From: Bacilli bacterium
GTDB lineage: Bacteria > Bacillota_I > Bacilli_A > RF39 > UBA660
Assembly (NCBI GenBank): GCA_017411235.1
Contig: JAFPMR010000032.1
Span: 1-21,824 of the forward strand
Length of the DNA stretch: 21,824 nt
Direction: 5' to 3'
Position numbers and translations under genes: made by a program. Below, in pieces: positions 6,564 to 14,846 of this stretch (its first letter is position 1; each line of letters begins with the position of its first letter). Below the pieces are notes generated by a model, which saw only the letters and a program-made list of their open reading frames with translations, was not told the DNA's origin and did no database searches.

Positions 6564-9176
6564 ATGGCTGAAGAAAAATTTAGAATAAATGATTCTGGTG
6601 TAGATACTGATGCTTTAAGAGATGCTATCAAGGATTCGGCTCCTTCTATTCACGAAGAAAGAGAAGAGATGCTAGATGGTAACCTTGGTGGTGGCAATGT
6701 TTCGCGTGGAATAACTGATGCTGGTAAAGAAACTGTACAAGAAAAAGAAAGCATAGAAACTAATACCCTACAAAATAGAATAAGGGATAGTGTTAATGAA
6801 AGTTCTGACGTTCATGAAGCATACGATTCATGGAAACAAGCAGAATCTAAACAAGAACAACATCAAATGGTTGGACCACAAGGATCAATGACTAGACCGA
6901 TGAATGGTCCAATGAATCAACCGATGGAACAACCAATGACTCAACCTATGGAACAACCTATGCAAGGCATGGGAGAACAACCAATACAAAAAGAACAGAG
7001 TTCACCATTAAGTAATTTAACAAATAATATTGGAAATAAAAAAGGACAAGCTCCACAAGCTAATAAATCTAATATGGGTGGTGGAGATGCTAAGTCCAAA
7101 GCTGCTAATATGGCTAGCAACATGTTAAATAATAAGAAAAATGATGCTCCTCAAAAGGAAGAAAAACCTGAGAGTGAAAAGTCTGAAGCAGAACATAGAA
7201 AAGAAGAAAAAGAAAGAGCAGATGCAAATAATGCAAATAACATAAGGAATGCTGCAGACGTTGCAATTGCTTCTAAAAACCCATATGCTATGGCAATTGG
7301 TGGCGCAATTAAAGCCGCTGATAAAATGACTGGTGGTAAGTCAACTGAATTCTTAGGAAAACAAATGACTAAAGCTAATAAGATGACACCAGGTGGAAGA
7401 TCAATTCAAAGAAAATCAAATAAATTAAATGAAAGCGGTATGAGTGATAAAATCGGTACTGCAGCATCCATGAAGAATGGAGGCGGAGCTGGAGCAGCTG
7501 AAAAAGGTGCTAAGGCAGCAGAAGCAGGAGATAAAGCTCAAAAAGCTAAGAAGGCGTCTGATAGTGCTTCTAAAGCAAAGAACTCTAGCGGTAAAAAGCC
7601 AGATCCAAAGAAAGCTAAATCAAATAAAGAAGCTGGAGCAGCTGATGGCGATTCAAATAGATCTGAAGCAGGTAAGGCTTTCTTAGATGGTTTAGGTAAA
7701 GCAATATTACATTTCTTTTTAAGACATCCATTCTTATTAATTATTGTCTTTTTAGTAATATTGTTATTCTTAATGCTATTAACAGATGATGATTTAACAA
7801 GTGGTAATGGATCACATAGATATTGTTCTTATCAATTAAATGGTGTTGTATCTGCTGGTAGTGTTAAATTAGATAATGTACAAGTTGAATTAGTTAACTG
7901 TGATGCTTCACCAAGTAATTATACAGTTCTAGAAACTATTGATTTTGAAAAATATGTAGTAGGTGTTGCATTAGCAGAAGTTAGCTGGCATAAAGATTAT
8001 CCTGAATATTTTAAAGCAGCAATAGTTGCTGCAAGAGGTTTCTCTTTAAGAAGAAATTCAGGTATGTGTCCAAGTAATCCTGATAACTGTTTCTATGGTT
8101 ATAATGTTGAAACAGGTAAAATTAGAATGAGAGCTTGTACTAATGACCAAGTTTATTGTGATATAGATAAACCTTGTTATCATGTTTTAAGAAGTGGCCA
8201 ACCAACTATTTATGGTCCTGAAGCTGAAGGTATGTCAGGAGCTACTGTTTGGAAAGGTCAACTTGATGAAGCTACTAAAGCAGAGATTTTAGCTGCTGCT
8301 GAAGAAGTTAAAGGTAAAGTATTAGTAGATAGTTCAGGTAATGTAGTTAGTACAAATTATGTTAATACTGACCAAAATCATTGGTGGGAATTAGCTCAAC
8401 AAGGTAAAAAATATGATGAAATATTAGTTGAACATTATAGTTCTAGTGGTGCTACTGGTATGAATTCTGCTACTTGTAGCAATTATGGTAATATCGATTA
8501 TGGTAATTATCAATTAAGTTCTGAAGGAGATACAATCTTAAATGAAAGATTAGATAGATTCTTAGAGAGTAAAGGAACTAGTCTAGAAGAGTTCAATAAC
8601 TTAATTAAATCTAATGTAGAAAAGAATGGTTATGGTACAAGAGCTGGTGTTGTAGCTGCTGCTGTTACATTAATAGCTGAGTTAGGTAATAACTATGATA
8701 CTAAAGTTCCATATTTCTTAAGTGGAGGACATCATGATGGTGTTAGATCTGGTGCCTTAGGTTACTGGGGTAGTGGATATGAAGATGATGGAAGACAATG
8801 TTACTATACAGGTTACGGAAATGTTTATACTGTATGTGGATTAGATTGTTCTGGATTTGTACCATGGGCTATTAAAAATGGTGGATTCCAAGTTGGTGTT
8901 CGTTTAGCTGGTAACTTCCAAAATATGGATGGTGCTAGAAGGGTATCATTAAGTTCAAGTAGTGCTGTTCTAGAACCTGGAGATTTACTAGAAAGTGAAG
9001 GACACATTGTATTAGTTGTCGGTATCGATGAAAGTACAAGTCAATATATTTGTGCTGAAGCATCTGGTAAGAATGCTGGTGTATTATTCACTAGAAGACC
9101 ATTTACTGGTGGTAATGGTTATTGGGGTGTTAAAATGGATGGATACTATGAAAAGTATTCATTGGCTGGGAAGTGA
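6564..9176 (+). CDS. Membrane-anchored SpoIID-like plus NlpC/P60 wall hydrolase of the T4SS
   Basis: This 870-residue protein has four parts. Residues 1-384 are polar and low-complexity: a QPM-rich stretch (109-140), then Lys/Ala/Gly-rich sequence. One membrane helix spans about 385-406. Residues about 440-630 resemble SpoIID/LytB: LETIDFEKYVVGVALAEVSW (456-475) matches the Y..GV...E signature with the catalytic-type Glu (E472), then KAAIVAARGFSLRR, and later WWELAQQGKKYDEIL as at the end of SpoIID, though the GHGxGMSQ segment is not recognisable. Residues about 690-865 are NlpC/P60: DCSGF with Cys762, LEPGDLL, and GHIVLVVG with His814. In the families SpoIID cuts glycan strands and NlpC/P60 cuts stem peptides. 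It likely opens the wall for the T4SS, as CwlT does in ICEBs1 with a different glycan-cutting domain. Confidence 0.82.
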   Translation: MAEEKFRINDSGVDTDALRDAIKDSAPSIHEEREEMLDGNLGGGNVSRGITDAGKETVQEKESIETNTLQNRIRDSVNESSDVHEAYDSWKQAESKQEQHQMVGPQGSMTRPMNGPMNQPMEQPMTQPMEQPMQGMGEQPIQKEQSSPLSNLTNNIGNKKGQAPQANKSNMGGGDAKSKAANMASNMLNNKKNDAPQKEEKPESEKSEAEHRKEEKERADANNANNIRNAADVAIASKNPYAMAIGGAIKAADKMTGGKSTEFLGKQMTKANKMTPGGRSIQRKSNKLNESGMSDKIGTAASMKNGGGAGAAEKGAKAAEAGDKAQKAKKASDSASKAKNSSGKKPDPKKAKSNKEAGAADGDSNRSEAGKAFLDGLGKAILHFFLRHPFLLIIVFLVILLFLMLLTDDDLTSGNGSHRYCSYQLNGVVSAGSVKLDNVQVELVNCDASPSNYTVLETIDFEKYVVGVALAEVSWHKDYPEYFKAAIVAARGFSLRRNSGMCPSNPDNCFYGYNVETGKIRMRACTNDQVYCDIDKPCYHVLRSGQPTIYGPEAEGMSGATVWKGQLDEATKAEILAAAEEVKGKVLVDSSGNVVSTNYVNTDQNHWWELAQQGKKYDEILVEHYSSSGATGMNSATCSNYGNIDYGNYQLSSEGDTILNERLDRFLESKGTSLEEFNNLIKSNVEKNGYGTRAGVVAAAVTLIAELGNNYDTKVPYFLSGGHHDGVRSGALGYWGSGYEDDGRQCYYTGYGNVYTVCGLDCSGFVPWAIKNGGFQVGVRLAGNFQNMDGARRVSLSSSSAVLEPGDLLESEGHIVLVVGIDESTSQYICAEASGKNAGVLFTRRPFTGGNGYWGVKMDGYYEKYSLAGK
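6888..6983 (+). repeat. QPM-type tetrapeptide repeat coding region
   Basis: Residues 109-140 of the hydrolase contain six closely spaced (N/E/T)QPM or GPM units, such as NQPMEQPMTQPMEQPMQ. The segment lies in the predicted cytoplasmic, disordered N-terminal region. Repeat slippage could make its length vary between strains. Confidence 0.7.
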
Positions 9177-9180
9177 TTAG

Positions 9181-10020
9181 ATGAAAAAAAGATTATTTTT
9201 CTTAGTTATTTTAATGTTCTTATTATGTGGATGTACAGCTAATGTTAATATTACAATCAATGATAGTACCATAAGTGAGCGTATTAGTATTAGTGAAGCT
9301 CCTTATGGTGCTGCTACAATAAATGATATAGCACAACAATATAGAAAATATGTTCCGGCATTTAAAGATACTTTAATTATAGATACGATGCCAGATGTAG
9401 CAGAAGATGGTGTTAAGTATTATCGTACTTCTGGTACGGCAACAAATGGTATTTATAATGCATATTATCAATATGACTATAATTTTAGAGAATATAAGAA
9501 TGCTACTAGTATTAGTAATGCTTTTAAAACATCTGAGGTTCAATATGATCCTTATGAGAAACAAATACTAGTGACTACTGAATCTAGTGGAATGGTTTTA
9601 TTTAGCAGTTATCCACAGTTAGAGGAAGTAAGAGTTAATATTTCTACTAACTATAAAGTATTGGAGAATAATGCTGATTATGTAAGTGGTAATGTATATA
9701 CTTGGATTTTCCATAGAGATACAAAAAAGGGTGTATATATCTTATTAGAGGATTTAGATGGTAAGAGTGTTGGTGGTAATAAAGAAGAACCAAAACCAAG
9801 TGAACCTGAAAAGGAAGATCCTCAAAAAGAAGAACCTAAAAATGGTTCAAATAATCAAGGGTCAAATAATCAAGGAGAGCAAAAAGAAAAATCAACTGTA
9901 GAAAAAGGTTATGAGAAGTTTAAAGAGGAAGGTTCAAAGCATCCTTATATTGTCATATTTATCTTTCTTGGATTATTCTTATTTATAATCATTATTTCCT
10001 TTAGAATCAAGAAAGTTTAG
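9181..10020 (+). CDS. T4SS-linked lipoprotein with C-terminal membrane helix
   Basis: This 279-residue protein starts with a lipoprotein signal (KKRLFFLVILMFLLCGC), with lipid attachment expected at Cys18. An extracytoplasmic domain of about 175 residues follows, rich in Tyr/Asn/Thr and ending near a Y-TWIF motif. Then comes a Pro/Glu/Lys/Asn/Gln linker (KPSEPEKEDPQKEEP, SNNQGSNNQG) and a C-terminal helix (about 254-273) with a basic end. The chain would thus be anchored twice. The ATG follows the hydrolase stop by four bases with GGGAAGTGA as ribosome site, so the two are co-translated. A terminator follows. I do not recognise the family; a structural or VirB7-like surface role is only inferred from context. 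Confidence 0.7.
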   Translation: MKKRLFFLVILMFLLCGCTANVNITINDSTISERISISEAPYGAATINDIAQQYRKYVPAFKDTLIIDTMPDVAEDGVKYYRTSGTATNGIYNAYYQYDYNFREYKNATSISNAFKTSEVQYDPYEKQILVTTESSGMVLFSSYPQLEEVRVNISTNYKVLENNADYVSGNVYTWIFHRDTKKGVYILLEDLDGKSVGGNKEEPKPSEPEKEDPQKEEPKNGSNNQGSNNQGEQKEKSTVEKGYEKFKEEGSKHPYIVIFIFLGLFLFIIIISFRIKKV

Positions 10021-10022
10021 GG

Positions 10023-10053
10023 TAAAATAAAAGAAATACTTCTTTTATTTTTA
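10023..10053 (+). terminator. Intrinsic terminator after the lipoprotein gene
   Basis: AAAATAAAAGAA (10024-10035) pairs with TTCTTTTATTTT (10040-10051) around a 4-base loop. The stem is AT-rich but 12 bp long, with U-rich 3' arm. Confidence 0.75.
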
Positions 10054-10066
10054 CTATGTTGTGTAG

Positions 10067-10072
10067 TATAAT
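10067..10072 (+). promoter_or_regulatory. -10 element of the traG-like gene
   Basis: A consensus TATAAT lies 26 bases before the ATG at 10099, with GGGGTGATT (10085-10093) as ribosome site. It is preceded by AG rather than TG, so it is not an extended -10. Confidence 0.7.
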
Positions 10073-10098
10073 AATTATAGATTTGGGGTGATTAGTAC

Positions 10099-13032
10099 AT
10101 GAGATTTCGTATATCTGGTAAAGACTTGTTAATGTTTGGAGTCTTTGGCATATTTTTACTATATTTGTGTGCTATTTTAACATCTAATGTTAGTTCCTTT
10201 GGAACAACTGGTAGTTTCTCAGGTTTGAATCCTATACCAGGTTTAACTCAATACTTAGGAGCAACAATAGTTTTATTTATAATATTAATTGTTTTAATTT
10301 TTACAAGCGTTTCTTCTTATGTTTTTGAAAGAAAGAAAGGCTTGGGTTTTGAAGTGTCTGAAAAAGAAGAAAAAGGATACTCAAGATGGTCTAAAGATAG
10401 TGAGATTAAGAACGATAAAGATGTCGTTATGGTTAATCCTTTAGATCAAGAAACTAAAGCTGCAGGTATTCCATTAGTTAATGATGGAAAACACTTATGG
10501 GTAGATAATGGTGAATACCATAACTTAGTTATAGGTTCTACTGGTTCAGGTAAATCACAAACTGTCGTTGAACCAATGGTTGAGTTATTAATTAAAAAAG
10601 GCGAGAGTATGATTATCACCGACCCTAAAGGTGAGTTACATAGAGCCGCTGCTGAATATTTAAAACAACGTGGTTATAACGTAGTTGTATTAAACTTCCG
10701 TGAACCACAAAGAGGTAATGCATGGAATCCATTAACATTACCATATCAATACTATAAAGATGGAAATCAAGATAAGGCAACTGAGTTATTGGATGACGTT
10801 GCAATTAATATCTTATATGATCCTAATAATAAGAGTGGCGATCCTTTCTGGGAAAAATCTGCTGCTGACTACTTCTCAGGATTAGCATTAGGTTTATTTG
10901 AAGATGCTAAACCAGAAGAAATAAACTTAAACTCAATTAACTATATGTCTACTGTTGGTGAAGACAAGATGGGCGCTAATACATATATTAAAGAATACTT
11001 CACATTAAAAGGTGAACAATCTAATGCGTATGTATTTGCATCTAATACAATTAACTCACCATCAGAAACTAAAGGTGGTATTTTATCAGTATTTAGACAA
11101 AAGATAAGAATCTTTGCTTCACGTGAAAATTTATCAGAAATGTTAGCATATAGTGATTTCGATATGCGTGATATTGGTAAAGAAAAGACCGCTGTATTTA
11201 TTGTTATTCATGATGAAAAGACAACATATCATGGATTAGCAACAATCTTTATTAAACAATGTTATGAAACATTAATTGATGTAGCACAACAAAATGGTGG
11301 TAAGTTACCATATAGAACAAACTTCATTTTAGATGAGTTTGCTAACATGCCTCCATTAAAGGATGTTACAACAATGGTTACTGCTGCACGTTCTCGTGCC
11401 ATTAGATTTACATTCATTATCCAAAACTTTGCTCAATTAAAGAGTGTTTATGGAAATGAAGATGCTGAAACAATTAAAGGTAACTGTGGTAACTTAGTAT
11501 ACTTAATCAGTACTGAGTTAGCAGCCCTAGAAGAAATTAGTAAAATGTGTGGTGAAGTTAAATCTAAAGATAAAGATAAAACTGCATCTACACCATTGGT
11601 TACAGTTACTGACTTACAAAAATTAAAATTATTCCAAGCTATCATTATTAGATGGCGTTTGGCTCCATATAAAGTTAGTTATACACCAAACTTTAAAATG
11701 GATTGGGGCCATCCTAAGATGGAAGCTGAATATCCACATCGTGATAAAAAAGATATTGCTTTATTCGATGTAAAAGAATTTACTAAAAAGAAAAAAGGAG
11801 AAAAGATTAAGAATTCTCTAAATGATGGACCTGGTCCAATGGGCGGCAATCCATTTGCTAGTGGTAATCCATTCGGTGGAGGTAATGACTTCATGGGTGG
11901 AAGAGGAGGATTTGATTCTTCTAATCCATTTATGTCATCTCCTAGAGATTCTGGTGGTTCAATGTTCGGTGGTGGTGGACTTGGCGGTGGTATTGATTTA
12001 GATGCCATGATGAAAGATATCGATCGTAAGATTGCTGAGTTAGATGCTGAAGAAGAACGTCAAAAGAAAGAACAACAGAAACTTAAAGATGATATTGATT
12101 TACCAAAAGTTGATGATTCTAAAGATGATATCAAAGCAGAAATTAAGGCTGAGTTAAAAGACGAACTTAAGGATGACATTAGAGATGTTAAGAAAGACAT
12201 CAAAGATGTTGAACTTAGTGCTAAAGATAATTTTGATAGCCTTAAAGGTGATTTTGATGACTTTAGAAGCGATGTTAAAGATGATGTTAAAGATATCAAA
12301 TCTGGTATTAAAGATGATATTAATGATATTAAATATGATGTTGATAACATTAAGAAAGATCATCAAGAACAACGTTTTGGTGGGGTAAGTTTATTAGATG
12401 GTCGTCTAGGTTTCGATGATGAAGAAGAAGAGTTACCTAAACCAAAAGAAGTTAATATTAACATTGATAAAGATATTGACTTACCTGATGAAAAACCAAA
12501 TATTACAGTAAATAATTATAATATTTATAATAATCTAGATGATAGTAAAGAAAGCAATAAACCTAATATTGCAATTGCAACTAGCAGTCCTGCAGATGAA
12601 GATCTAGATTATGAAAATCCATTACCAAAAGTAGAAAGAGCTTCAATTATTACACCAAATTATTCAAGTGGCTCTGTTACTAAGGTTGATGAAGATAGAG
12701 AGTTTAATATTTATGATAGAGTACCTAATATCGTAGACACTGTTAAAGAAGATGTTCAAGATATTAAAGATGATATTCATGAAATTAAACATGAAACTAA
12801 GAAGATTGTTACAAGTGTTGGTAAACCTACTAATACTTCTAAATCTGAGGAATTCAATGTGTTTAGTAGACCAGTAGAAAAGATTTCTTATTCTACTGCA
12901 GATAAACCAAAAGAAGTTCCTAAACCAGTAGAGGAGAAGACAAATGTTAATGTCGATCCTAATAAGATTGTTATTGGTAAGAATAAGATTACTGATGACG
13001 AATTCTTTGATGATTTCTTTGGAGATGATTAA
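10099..13032 (+). CDS. VirD4/TraG-type coupling ATPase with long C-terminal extension
   Basis: This 977-residue protein is a type IV coupling protein, which brings substrate to the secretion channel. Two membrane helices occur at about 8-30 and 53-72. Walker A is GSTGSGKS (146-153), followed by ITDPKGEL (173-180) and WNPL (209-212). Walker B is FILDEFANMP (409-418), then AARSRAIRFTFIIQNFAQL (429-447), all typical of VirD4/TraG. The ATPase part ends near residue 560, the usual size of the family. The extra 400 residues comprise a Gly/Asn/Phe-rich linker (577-631), a Lys/Asp/Ile coiled-coil-like repeat (674-756), a low-complexity region with VNNYNIYNN, a second KDDIHEIK-type stretch, and an acidic FFDDFFGDD end. 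It has its own promoter and terminator. Family call is firm; tail function is unknown. Confidence 0.93.
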   Translation: MRFRISGKDLLMFGVFGIFLLYLCAILTSNVSSFGTTGSFSGLNPIPGLTQYLGATIVLFIILIVLIFTSVSSYVFERKKGLGFEVSEKEEKGYSRWSKDSEIKNDKDVVMVNPLDQETKAAGIPLVNDGKHLWVDNGEYHNLVIGSTGSGKSQTVVEPMVELLIKKGESMIITDPKGELHRAAAEYLKQRGYNVVVLNFREPQRGNAWNPLTLPYQYYKDGNQDKATELLDDVAINILYDPNNKSGDPFWEKSAADYFSGLALGLFEDAKPEEINLNSINYMSTVGEDKMGANTYIKEYFTLKGEQSNAYVFASNTINSPSETKGGILSVFRQKIRIFASRENLSEMLAYSDFDMRDIGKEKTAVFIVIHDEKTTYHGLATIFIKQCYETLIDVAQQNGGKLPYRTNFILDEFANMPPLKDVTTMVTAARSRAIRFTFIIQNFAQLKSVYGNEDAETIKGNCGNLVYLISTELAALEEISKMCGEVKSKDKDKTASTPLVTVTDLQKLKLFQAIIIRWRLAPYKVSYTPNFKMDWGHPKMEAEYPHRDKKDIALFDVKEFTKKKKGEKIKNSLNDGPGPMGGNPFASGNPFGGGNDFMGGRGGFDSSNPFMSSPRDSGGSMFGGGGLGGGIDLDAMMKDIDRKIAELDAEEERQKKEQQKLKDDIDLPKVDDSKDDIKAEIKAELKDELKDDIRDVKKDIKDVELSAKDNFDSLKGDFDDFRSDVKDDVKDIKSGIKDDINDIKYDVDNIKKDHQEQRFGGVSLLDGRLGFDDEEEELPKPKEVNINIDKDIDLPDEKPNITVNNYNIYNNLDDSKESNKPNIAIATSSPADEDLDYENPLPKVERASIITPNYSSGSVTKVDEDREFNIYDRVPNIVDTVKEDVQDIKDDIHEIKHETKKIVTSVGKPTNTSKSEEFNVFSRPVEKISYSTADKPKEVPKPVEEKTNVNVDPNKIVIGKNKITDDEFFDDFFGDD
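12118..12366 (+). repeat. Degenerate KDDIKD repeat coding region in the coupling-protein tail
   Basis: Residues 674-756 consist of repeated Lys/Asp/Ile-Val units (KDDIKAEIKAEL, KDDIRDVKKD, KDDVKDIKSG, KDDINDIKYD) spaced 7 or 11 residues apart, as in amphipathic helices or long coiled coils. The matching DNA is full of GATGATATTAAAGAT-like variants, which create long spurious open frames on the other strand. Confidence 0.75.
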
Positions 13033-13049
13033 GATCATCTCCTTTTAGT
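13021..13049 (+). terminator. Intrinsic terminator overlapping the end of the traG-like gene
   Basis: GGAGATGAT (13021-13029) pairs perfectly with ATCATCTCC (13034-13042) around TAAG, then TTTT. The upstream arm is coding sequence for the last residues and the stop codon is in the loop. Confidence 0.85.
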
Positions 13050-13072
13050 TTACACGTAAGTTATTGGCTTTA

Positions 13073-13106
13073 TTGCTTTATTAAAAGGCCTATTTTATAA
13101 TATAAT
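13073..13106 (+). promoter_or_regulatory. Promoter of the VTT-rmuC unit
   Basis: TTGCTT (13073-13078) is followed after 17 bases by TATAAT (13096-13101), and a second overlapping TATAAT occupies 13101-13106. The distance to the ATG at 13118 is only 11-16 bases, so the leader would be very short. Confidence 0.7.
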
Positions 13107-13117
13107 TGTGATGATAT

Positions 13118-13705
13118 ATGATGGAATGGCTTAATCATTTTGACCAAGTATTAAATGATTTTTTGTTAAGCTTGGGAATTATGGCTCCAATTTTAAGTTC
13201 TATTTTAATCGTTCTAGAGGGAACTCTAGCTTTTTTGCCGTTGTTTGTTTTCATCACAATTAATATTTTAACTTTAGGTCCAGTACTTGGTGCATTCTCA
13301 TCTTGGATTTTAACTACTTTAGGTAGTTTAATTTGTTTCTTTATTTTTAGAAATGGTATTGCAAGATGGATTTATAAAAGAACTAAACATAAGGGAAAAA
13401 GATTTACAAGAATTATAAATAAATTAAATTTCGTTAGAATGGTTTTATTAATTGCAATTCCTTTTATGCCATCATTCTTTATTAATATGGGTGCTGGTTT
13501 TTCAAAGATTCCAACAAAGAAATATTTTTATGCTTTATTACTAGGCAAGATGTTTGTAGTATTGTTCTGGGGATATGTAGGAAAGAATTTGGTAGATTGT
13601 TTAACTAATCCAATAGCTTTAGTCAAAGTAATTGTTTTAATGGTTGCTGCTTATTTATTAGCAACATTTGTTAATAAGAAATTTAATCTTGATGGGAGGT
13701 TTTAG
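13118..13705 (+). CDS. VTT-domain (TVP38/TMEM64, DedA-like) membrane protein
   Basis: This 195-residue integral membrane protein has about five hydrophobic segments. The pattern is that of the VTT/SNARE-associated family: a loop EGTLAFLPLF leading into TLGPVLGAFSSWILTTLGSL, an Arg after the next helix (FIFRNG), and later RMVLLIAIPFMPSFFINMGAGFS followed by LLGKMFVVLFWGYVGK. Relatives include DedA-family proteins implicated in lipid transport and membrane homeostasis; its substrate here is unknown. The start is uncertain by a codon (ATG at 13118 or 13121), and the ribosome site is weak (GTGAT). The rmuC gene starts two bases after its stop, so they form one operon. No functional tie to the upstream T4SS is evident. 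Confidence 0.75.
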   Translation: MMEWLNHFDQVLNDFLLSLGIMAPILSSILIVLEGTLAFLPLFVFITINILTLGPVLGAFSSWILTTLGSLICFFIFRNGIARWIYKRTKHKGKRFTRIINKLNFVRMVLLIAIPFMPSFFINMGAGFSKIPTKKYFYALLLGKMFVVLFWGYVGKNLVDCLTNPIALVKVIVLMVAAYLLATFVNKKFNLDGRF

Positions 13706-13707
13706 TA

Positions 13708-14799
13708 ATGATTCAGTATGTAATAATTGCATTATTAATTGTGTTAATAATTTTAAGTGTTCTAAATCTAATTAAGAAAGATGATGACAAAGATATAGTT
13801 GAAAGATTGTTTACTTTAGAAAAAAATCTGAATAATGATTTAGCTGATTTTAAATTTGATATTAATAAGTTCTTAACAGAAGATTTTAATAAATTAAATG
13901 AAAATGTAGAAAACAAATTATTATTAATTAACGAGAAAGTTAATGAAAGAATTGATCAAAACTTTGAAAAAACTAATAAGACATTTAATAATATTTTAGA
14001 AAGATTAACAAAAATTGATGAAGCACAAAAAAAGATTGATAGCTTATCTACTGAGATAGTTGATTTACAAAGTGTATTAACAGATAAAAAGACTAGAGGT
14101 ATCTTTGGTGAAGTAAATTTGAATTATATTCTTTCATCTGTTTTTGGTGAAAATAATTTAAATATTTATGATATTCAACATAAGATGAGTAATGGTTTTA
14201 TAGCAGATTCTATTTTATATGCTCCAGAACCTTTAGGTACAATATGCATTGATAGTAAATTCCCTTTGGAAAACTATCAAAGAATGACAGATAAAAAGCT
14301 TTCGCAGAGTGAAAGAGAGACAGCTTTAAAACTATTTAAAGTAGATGTTAAAAAGCATATTGATGCAATATCTAGTAAATATATTATTCCTGGTGAAACA
14401 GCTGATGAAGCAATAATGTTCTTACCAGCAGAAGCAATATTTGCAGAGATTAATGCTTATCATCCTGATTTACTTAAGTATTCTTTTGAAAAGAGGGTAT
14501 GGATTACTAGTCCTACAACATTGATGAGTACTTTAACTATTATTCAAATGATATTAAAGAACGTTGAAAGAGATAAATATGCTAAAGTTGTTCATGATGA
14601 ATTAAATAAATTAAGTAAAGAATTTGAAAAATATCGTTTAAGATGGGATAAATTGAGTAGAAGTATTGATACTGTAACTAAAGATATTAAAGAAATTAAT
14701 ATTACTACAGAAAAGATTACTAAACGATTTGATTCAATTAATAGTGTAGATGTAGGGATGATTACCCATTATGAAGAAGATGAAGAAGAACAAGAATAA
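13708..14799 (+). CDS. rmuC: RmuC-family DNA recombination protein
   Basis: This 363-residue protein has an N-terminal membrane helix (2-19), a coiled coil (about 25-120) and the RmuC domain (about 125-330). The domain includes KTRGIFGEVNLNYIL (128-142), GFIADSIL (163-170) and ICIDSKFPLENYQRM (179-193), where D182 and K184 fit the nuclease-like core of the family. RmuC limits inversions at short repeats in E. coli, but its biochemistry is little known. GGGAGG (13692-13697) is the ribosome site. It is translated directly after the VTT gene. The stop codon sits in the loop of a terminator hairpin. Length and motifs match the family well. Confidence 0.9.
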   Translation: MIQYVIIALLIVLIILSVLNLIKKDDDKDIVERLFTLEKNLNNDLADFKFDINKFLTEDFNKLNENVENKLLLINEKVNERIDQNFEKTNKTFNNILERLTKIDEAQKKIDSLSTEIVDLQSVLTDKKTRGIFGEVNLNYILSSVFGENNLNIYDIQHKMSNGFIADSILYAPEPLGTICIDSKFPLENYQRMTDKKLSQSERETALKLFKVDVKKHIDAISSKYIIPGETADEAIMFLPAEAIFAEINAYHPDLLKYSFEKRVWITSPTTLMSTLTIIQMILKNVERDKYAKVVHDELNKLSKEFEKYRLRWDKLSRSIDTVTKDIKEINITTEKITKRFDSINSVDVGMITHYEEDEEEQE

Positions 14800-14814
14800 C
14801 TTGTTCTTTTTTTT
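14786..14814 (+). terminator. Intrinsic terminator at the end of rmuC
   Basis: AAGAACAAG (14786-14794) pairs with CTTGTTCTT (14800-14808), with the rmuC stop in the 5-base loop, followed by a run of T to 14814. It faces the trpS terminator. Confidence 0.88.
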
Positions 14815-14846
14815 GCAATAAAAAAGATAGATTAATAATCTATCTT
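14815..14846 (-). terminator. Intrinsic terminator at the end of trpS (- strand)
   Basis: On the - strand a perfect 10-bp stem (arms 14837-14846 and 14824-14833) with a 3-base loop is followed by a run of T (A on the + strand, down to about 14819). Its upstream arm overlaps the last trpS codons. Confidence 0.85.

Noticed and set aside
12060..12388. Several long open frames on both strands over the coupling-protein tail
   Set aside because: They arise from the Asp/Lys/Ile repeat of the real gene, give Ser/Leu- or Ile/Phe-rich nonsense, and lack ribosome sites.
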